In this document: positions 5,913 through 9,518 of the stretch, piece by piece
Layout: each line of letters opens with the position of its first letter
Position numbering within the stretch: the first letter of the stretch is position 1
Assembly (NCBI GenBank): GCA_905216145.1
Contig: CAJMST010000038.1
Coordinates: 1-9,518, forward strand
DNA length: 9,518 nucleotides
Source of the DNA: an uncultured bacterium
GTDB lineage: Bacteria; Actinomycetota; Coriobacteriia; Coriobacteriales; Coriobacteriaceae
Direction of reading: 5' to 3'
Notes under the pieces: generated by a model
Databases searched by the model: none
What the model saw: the letters and a program-made list of their open reading frames with translations, nothing else
What the model was told of the DNA's origin: nothing
Program-made: the position numbers and the translations under genes

Positions 5913-6794
5913 ATGAGCAATTGGCTTAAGCTCGAGGGCGATGTCTGCGCCGTAACCGGCGCACTCGGCGGTATGGGCGCCGAGATTTGCCGCGAGTTCG
6001 CCCGCAACGGCGCCAACGTCGTCCTGCTCGACCTGGACGAGGAGAAGGTCAAGGCCGCAGCCGCCGACCTCGCCGCCGAGTTTGGCATCCACGCCGAGGG
6101 CTACAAGATGAACGCTACCGATGAAACCGAGGTTCAGGCCGCCGTCGATGCCACCATCGCCGACTTCGGTCGCGTCGACGTTCTCGTCAACACCGCCGGC
6201 ATCCTGCGCTTCGCAGCTATGGAAGACCTGCCGCTGAGCGACTGGGAGCAGGTGCTCAACGTCAACCTCACCGGTTACTTCATCACCTCGCAGCGCTTTG
6301 GTCGCGAGATGATCAAGGCCGGCCAGGGCCGCCTGGTGCACATCTCGACCGTCGCCAGCCACTCCCCCGAGACGTTCTCGGGCGTGTACAGCTCCACCAA
6401 GGCCGGCGTCAACATGATGTCCAAGATGCTCGCCGCCGAGTGGGGCCCCTACGGCGTCCGCTCCAACTGCGTCGAGCCCTGCTTCGTTAAGACCCCGATG
6501 TCGGCCAACTTCTACGCCGACCCCGAGGTCGAAAAGAGCCGCAGCCGTCTGATCGCCACGCGCCGCATCGGCGAGGTCAGCGATATCGCCAACGCCGTCA
6601 TGTTCCTGGCGTCCACGCGCTCGGACTTTACCACCGGCGACGCCATCAAGGTCGACGGCGGCTTCTCCAACATGATGGGCGACCTCACCGCCAAGCCCGG
6701 CGGCCGTCGCGCCTATGCCGACAACTACCTTAAGAACAAGGGTGTCGAGCTTTGGTCCGATGAGTCCGGTGTCGCCAAGCCGACCGACCAGTAA
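5913..6794 (+). CDS. Classical short-chain dehydrogenase/reductase (SDR)
   Basis: A 293-residue SDR with a Rossmann nucleotide-binding motif TGALGGMG (15-22). An acidic residue at the end of the second strand (D40 in V-L-L-D) favours NAD(H) over NADP(H). It also has N-T-A-G (93-96), structural Asn N118, and the catalytic pair Y159 and K163. By spacing 13 residues before Y159, the position normally held by the catalytic serine is T146, with S145 beside it. The family usually runs about 250 residues; here about 40 extra C-terminal residues follow the D-G-G-F end motif. The reaction is oxidation or reduction of an alcohol/ketone on an unknown substrate. The start is preceded by AAGGGAAG with good spacing. 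It is the first gene of an operon with an OFA-type transporter and a Gfo/Idh/MocA dehydrogenase, suggesting one step in catabolism of an imported compound. Confidence 0.9.
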   Translation: MSNWLKLEGDVCAVTGALGGMGAEICREFARNGANVVLLDLDEEKVKAAAADLAAEFGIHAEGYKMNATDETEVQAAVDATIADFGRVDVLVNTAGILRFAAMEDLPLSDWEQVLNVNLTGYFITSQRFGREMIKAGQGRLVHISTVASHSPETFSGVYSSTKAGVNMMSKMLAAEWGPYGVRSNCVEPCFVKTPMSANFYADPEVEKSRSRLIATRRIGEVSDIANAVMFLASTRSDFTTGDAIKVDGGFSNMMGDLTAKPGGRRAYADNYLKNKGVELWSDESGVAKPTDQ

Positions 6795-6806
6795 ACCAAC
6801 CTGGCA

Positions 6807-6837
6807 GGGAGGTCCCGCGGACACGCCCGCTCCTCCC
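6807..6837 (+). other. Intercistronic hairpin between SDR and transporter genes
   Basis: In the 66-base gap, GGGAGG (6807-6812) can pair with CCTCCC (6832-6837) and, inside it, GCGG (6817-6820) with CCGC (6827-6830). There is no T-run, so it is not a terminator. It may be an mRNA processing or stability element, or chance pairing in GC-rich DNA. Confidence 0.3.
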
Positions 6838-6860
6838 CCGTATCGATTAGAAAGAGTCCA

Positions 6861-8117
6861 ATGGCTTCCACCAACTCCAACAAGGGTCGCGCCGTCGTGC
6901 TTTCCGCCGCGTGCGTCACCATGTTCTTCATCAGCTCCATCGCGCTGTATTCCGTCGTGAGCAAGAACCTGCTCGCCGTCTACCCCGAGTGGTCGAGCGC
7001 CCTTACCTGGGCGTTCCCGGTCTTCCAGACCATCATGGCCGTGACGGGCATCTTCGCCGGCCGCATCTCCGACAAGATCGGTCCGCGCAACGTCGTGATC
7101 GCTGCCGCCGTGTGCTACGGCCTGGGCTGGTTCATGTCCGGCACCGTCACCGAGCCGTGGCAGTTCTACCTGTGGTTCTCGCTCGTCGCCGCCATCGGCA
7201 ACGGTCTGGGCTACAACCCGGCGCTCACCACCGGCCAAAAGTGGTTCATTGACAAGAAGGGCCTCGCCTCCGGCATCACCCTGGCCGCTTCGACCGCCGG
7301 CCCCGCCGTGCTGTCCCCGGTGCTCGCCTCGCTGCTCATCCCGAGCCTGGGCATCTTTGGCGCCCTCAAGGCACTCGGCGTCATCTTCTTTGTGACGATC
7401 GCCGCCTCCGCCCTGTTCCTGAAGGCCCCCGAGGCCGGCTGGCTGCCCGAGGGCTTCGAGGCCCCCAAGGGCGGCGCGCATGCCGGCACCTTCGGCGACC
7501 TCACCCCAGGCGAGATGGTCAAGACCCCGCGCTTCTGGGTCCTCATCGTCACCTTCGCCTTTGCCGCCACCGCGGGCACCCTGCTCGTGGGCAAGGTTGC
7601 CTCCATCGCCGCCGTCCAGCTTTTCGCCGACCCCACGAGCGCCGCGGCCGTCGCCCTCGGCGGTGTAGTGGTCTCCGTCAACACCTGCGCCAACCTGGTT
7701 GGCCGTCTGTCCTTTGGCCAGATCATCGACAAGCTCGGCGCCTATAAGTCGCTGCTCATCAGCCTTGTCGTCACCATCGTCGCACTCGTCATCATGTCGA
7801 TGAGCTTTACGCAGAGCATGTTCTTTGTGGCACTCGCCCTGCTCGGCTTTAGCTTTGGCGCCCTGCTCGTCATCTACCCGCCGCTCACCGGTGGCGCCTT
7901 TGGCACCAGCAACATCGGCGTCAACTACGGCATCATGTTTTTGGGCTATGCCGCTTCCACCTGGATCAGCCAGCCCATCACCGCCGTGCTGTATCACGCC
8001 GAGGCCGGCAGCGCCGCCTACCAGCAGTCCTTCTACGGCGCCATTGTGATCGCCGCCATCGCCGTCGTGCTCACCGTCTACATGATGGTCTCCGACAGCA
8101 AGAAGAAGTCCGCCTAG
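6861..8117 (+). CDS. Major facilitator transporter, OFA (oxalate/formate antiporter-like) family
   Basis: A 418-residue integral membrane protein with about 12 hydrophobic segments in two halves separated by a soluble loop (about residues 190-215). The loop ends in D-L-T-P-G-E-M and T-P-R-F-W, a typical OFA-family junction. The first-half MFS motif is G67-R-I-S-D71-K-I-G-P-R76. The segment GLGYNPALTTGQKWFIDKKG (115-134), continuing with L-A-S-G, is characteristic of the OFA family (TC 2.A.1.11), whose members move oxalate, formate, lactate, pyruvate and other small carboxylates. The exact cargo is not determined by these motifs. The ribosome binding site is weak (AAAGAG near 6851-6856). Its place between two dehydrogenase genes suggests it imports their substrate or exchanges substrate for product. 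Codons are strongly C-ending like its neighbours, so it does not look foreign to the operon. Confidence 0.92.
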   Translation: MASTNSNKGRAVVLSAACVTMFFISSIALYSVVSKNLLAVYPEWSSALTWAFPVFQTIMAVTGIFAGRISDKIGPRNVVIAAAVCYGLGWFMSGTVTEPWQFYLWFSLVAAIGNGLGYNPALTTGQKWFIDKKGLASGITLAASTAGPAVLSPVLASLLIPSLGIFGALKALGVIFFVTIAASALFLKAPEAGWLPEGFEAPKGGAHAGTFGDLTPGEMVKTPRFWVLIVTFAFAATAGTLLVGKVASIAAVQLFADPTSAAAVALGGVVVSVNTCANLVGRLSFGQIIDKLGAYKSLLISLVVTIVALVIMSMSFTQSMFFVALALLGFSFGALLVIYPPLTGGAFGTSNIGVNYGIMFLGYAASTWISQPITAVLYHAEAGSAAYQQSFYGAIVIAAIAVVLTVYMMVSDSKKKSA

Positions 8118-8125
8118 TTTTACCG

Positions 8126-8156
8126 ATGCGACAAAGGGACAGCCCCTTTGTCGCAT
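8126..8156. repeat. 31-bp perfect palindrome between transporter and dehydrogenase genes
   Basis: ATGCGACAAAGGG (8126-8138) pairs perfectly over 13 bp with CCCTTTGTCGCAT (8144-8156) across the five-base loop ACAGC. It begins eight bases after the transporter stop inside the 69-base intercistronic gap. No T-run follows on either strand. The sequence matches a type of intergenic palindrome I associate with Collinsella genomes, so it is probably a dispersed repeat. In the transcript it could act as a stabiliser or partial attenuator that lowers expression of the last gene. Confidence 0.85.
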
Positions 8157-8186
8157 TCCACCGGCCACCAGTATTAAGGAGTCGAA

Positions 8187-9227
8187 ATGTCTGAGCTCAA
8201 CCCCGTCCGCATTGCCGTTATCGGCGCCGGCGCCATGGGCCGCAACCACATCCGCTTTGTCACCGAGGAGCCCGAGGCCGAGCTCGTCGCCATCGCCGAC
8301 GCCTTTGAGGGCGCCCGCGCCACGGCCGAGGCCGCCGGCGTGCCGTTTTACACCGATCCCGCCCAGATGATGGACGAGGTCAAGCCCGAGGCCGTCATTA
8401 TCGCCACCCCCAACGACCTGCACCTGGGCGTTGCTCGCGAGGCTGTGAAGCGCAACATCGTGCCGCTGGTCGAAAAGCCGATCTCCAACGATCTTGAGGA
8501 TGCCCAGGCCTTCGCCGCCGAGGCCGAGACCGCCGGCGTGCCCGTGCTCGTGGGCCAGCACCGTCGCCACAATCCCTTCGTCAACAAAGCCAAGGAGATC
8601 ATCAAGTCCGGCGAGCTGGGCAAGCTCACCGTATCGAGCTTCCACTACATGATCTATAAGAATGACGAGTACTTCGACGTCGAGTGGCGCCGCAAGAAGG
8701 GTGCCGGCCCGATCCTGGTCAACCTGGTGCACGACGTCGACCTGCTCCGTTACCTGCTGGGCGAGCCCGTTGCCGTCCAGAGCATGCAGTCCAGCGCCGC
8801 CCGCGGTTTTGAGACCGAGGACTCCGCCGTGGTCAACGTCCGTTTTGCCGATGGCGCGCTCGCGAGCATGACCATCTCCGACGCCACCGCCAGCCCCTGG
8901 AACTGGGAGGCCACCGCTCGCGAGGATCCGCAGTACCGCCCCTTCGACGCCGATGCCTACTTTATCGGCGGCACTAAGGGCGCCCTTTCGCTGCCCCGCC
9001 TGCACCAGTTCTCCTACGACGGTGCCTCCAACTGGCACAAGCCGCTGCAGATGGAGATTCCGGCCGTCGACCCGGCGCTGCCGCACAAGATGCAGCTCAA
9101 GCACTTTGTGAAGGTTGTCCGCCGCGAGGTCGAGCCCGTCGTGACCCCCGCCGACAACGTTAAGACGCTCACGCTTCTTAACGCCATCAAGGAGGCCGCC
9201 GAGACCGGCCAGCTCGTCGAGCTGTAA
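8187..9227 (+). CDS. Gfo/Idh/MocA-family NAD(P)-dependent oxidoreductase
   Basis: A 346-residue two-domain dehydrogenase. The N-terminal Rossmann domain (about 6-122) has GAGAMG (13-18) and the family's E-K-P motif with catalytic K97. The C-terminal alpha/beta domain has N179-L-V-H182-D-V-D185, in which H182 is the expected catalytic histidine and N179 occupies a position that is often Asp. The length is normal for the family, whose members oxidise or reduce sugars, inositols, sugar acids and related cyclic polyols. The segment around residues 230-250 (S-P-W-N-W-E then A-R-E-D-P-Q-Y) is distinctive, but I cannot link it to a named enzyme. A strong ribosome binding site TAAGGAG (8175-8181) lies five bases before the ATG. 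As the last gene of the SDR-MFS operon it probably acts on the same imported compound or the SDR product. The substrate is unknown. Confidence 0.93.
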   Translation: MSELNPVRIAVIGAGAMGRNHIRFVTEEPEAELVAIADAFEGARATAEAAGVPFYTDPAQMMDEVKPEAVIIATPNDLHLGVAREAVKRNIVPLVEKPISNDLEDAQAFAAEAETAGVPVLVGQHRRHNPFVNKAKEIIKSGELGKLTVSSFHYMIYKNDEYFDVEWRRKKGAGPILVNLVHDVDLLRYLLGEPVAVQSMQSSAARGFETEDSAVVNVRFADGALASMTISDATASPWNWEATAREDPQYRPFDADAYFIGGTKGALSLPRLHQFSYDGASNWHKPLQMEIPAVDPALPHKMQLKHFVKVVRREVEPVVTPADNVKTLTLLNAIKEAAETGQLVEL

Positions 9228-9299
9228 CGCCTTAAGAGCGACCGCGGCAGAAACCCCATGCCGAGCCCCTCGGTCCGCCACAAATAAGCCCCTCTTCTT

Positions 9300-9335
9300 T
9301 GCCCCGCGAGCAACCTCCTGCCCGCGGGGCATTTT
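9300..9335 (+). terminator. Likely terminator of the SDR-MFS-Gfo operon
   Basis: TGCCCCGCG (9300-9308) pairs with CGCGGGGCA (9323-9331) as a 9-bp perfect stem with a 14-base loop, followed by TTTT (9332-9335). It lies 72 bases after the last stop codon. The stem is very stable although the loop is larger than ideal. Confidence 0.7.
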
Positions 9336-9463
9336 GCTACCTTGCCGACGATTTTTCTGGGGCGGGGGCCTTTTTGCACCTCGGCTTGATTCGTCCGCTA
9401 CGAAATGGGGCTATCTACTACGTTTAACCGATCGCCCTCAACCATGCCAAATTTCGCGAAGTA
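9336..9463. other. Non-coding stretch with inner part of the right terminal repeat
   Basis: No gene is supported here. Bases 9438-9454 are a diverged inverted match to 65-81 near the left end, and GGGGCT (9407-9412) mirrors 95-100. A run reading CTATCTACTACG (9411-9422) lacks a left-end counterpart, so the left copy may have lost about 20 bases. The rest shows nothing I can interpret. Confidence 0.35.
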
Positions 9464-9518
9464 AAAACCGACGCTCCTATAAGTTGTCAAGAGGCAGTTT
9501 GCGGGAGCGTTCTCTCCA
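9464..9518 (-). repeat. Right copy of 55-bp terminal inverted repeat
   Basis: This is the exact reverse complement of bases 1-55. The internal ACGCTCC/GGAGCGT stem (9504-9510 with 9471-9477) and following T-run read inward on the minus strand here, giving a possible terminator for transcription entering from the right. No mismatch is present over 55 bp. Confidence 0.95.

Noticed and set aside
5748..9332. Open frame of 1194 codons on the minus strand
   Set aside because: It lies antisense to three well-supported genes (SDR, MFS, Gfo), is Gly/Asp/His-rich without recognisable domains, and arises because the C/G-ending codons of the sense genes avoid stops in this antisense frame.
1..9518. The whole window as a classical transposon or integrative element
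   Set aside because: Terminal inverted repeats are present, but there is no transposase, integrase or mobilisation gene, no tRNA attachment site, and target-site duplications cannot be seen because the window stops at the repeat ends.

Overview
The window looks like a piece of a high-GC actinobacterial chromosome, most likely a gut Coriobacteriia member such as Collinsella. This is inferred from the heavily C/G-ending codons, the style of the proteins, and several short intergenic palindromes built around GGGGACGTTCTT and GCGACAAAGGGACAGCCCC, which I associate from memory with that group. No rRNA, tRNA, CRISPR array, transposase or recombinase gene was seen.

Layout. (1) Bases 1-332 are non-coding: a 55-bp sequence that recurs exactly, inverted, at the other end of the window, a tandem trio of 27-bp palindromic repeats, then a good sigma70-type promoter with three matching TAACTAA half-sites. 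(2) Bases 333-4567 form a tight three-gene operon on the + strand with 8-bp overlaps: a MarR-family regulator followed by the two halves of a heterodimeric type IV ABC exporter. The first half carries the degenerate ATP site and the second the catalytic site. (3) Bases 4568-4800 separate convergent genes and hold a very large GC-rich inverted repeat, a clear rho-independent terminator and a diverged copy of the 27-bp repeat. (4) Bases 4801-5679 (or to 5712) encode a LysR-family regulator on the minus strand. (5) A 200-230 bp divergent control region precedes a + strand operon at 5913-9227: a short-chain dehydrogenase/reductase, an OFA-type major facilitator transporter and a Gfo/Idh/MocA-family dehydrogenase. 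(6) Bases 9228-9518 hold a terminator and the second, inverted copy of the terminal repeat.

How the parts work together (inference). The MarR-ABC unit reads as a self-regulated efflux module that de-represses when an unknown compound binds the regulator. The LysR-SDR-MFS-Gfo unit reads as an inducible uptake and oxidation module: the transporter imports a small organic acid or related compound and two NAD(P)-dependent dehydrogenases act on it in sequence. The substrate cannot be named from sequence. The most unusual property of the window is structural: both modules lie between perfect 55-bp inverted repeats whose identity falls off sharply on the inner side, so the cassette may be invertible, or the two copies may have exchanged sequence.
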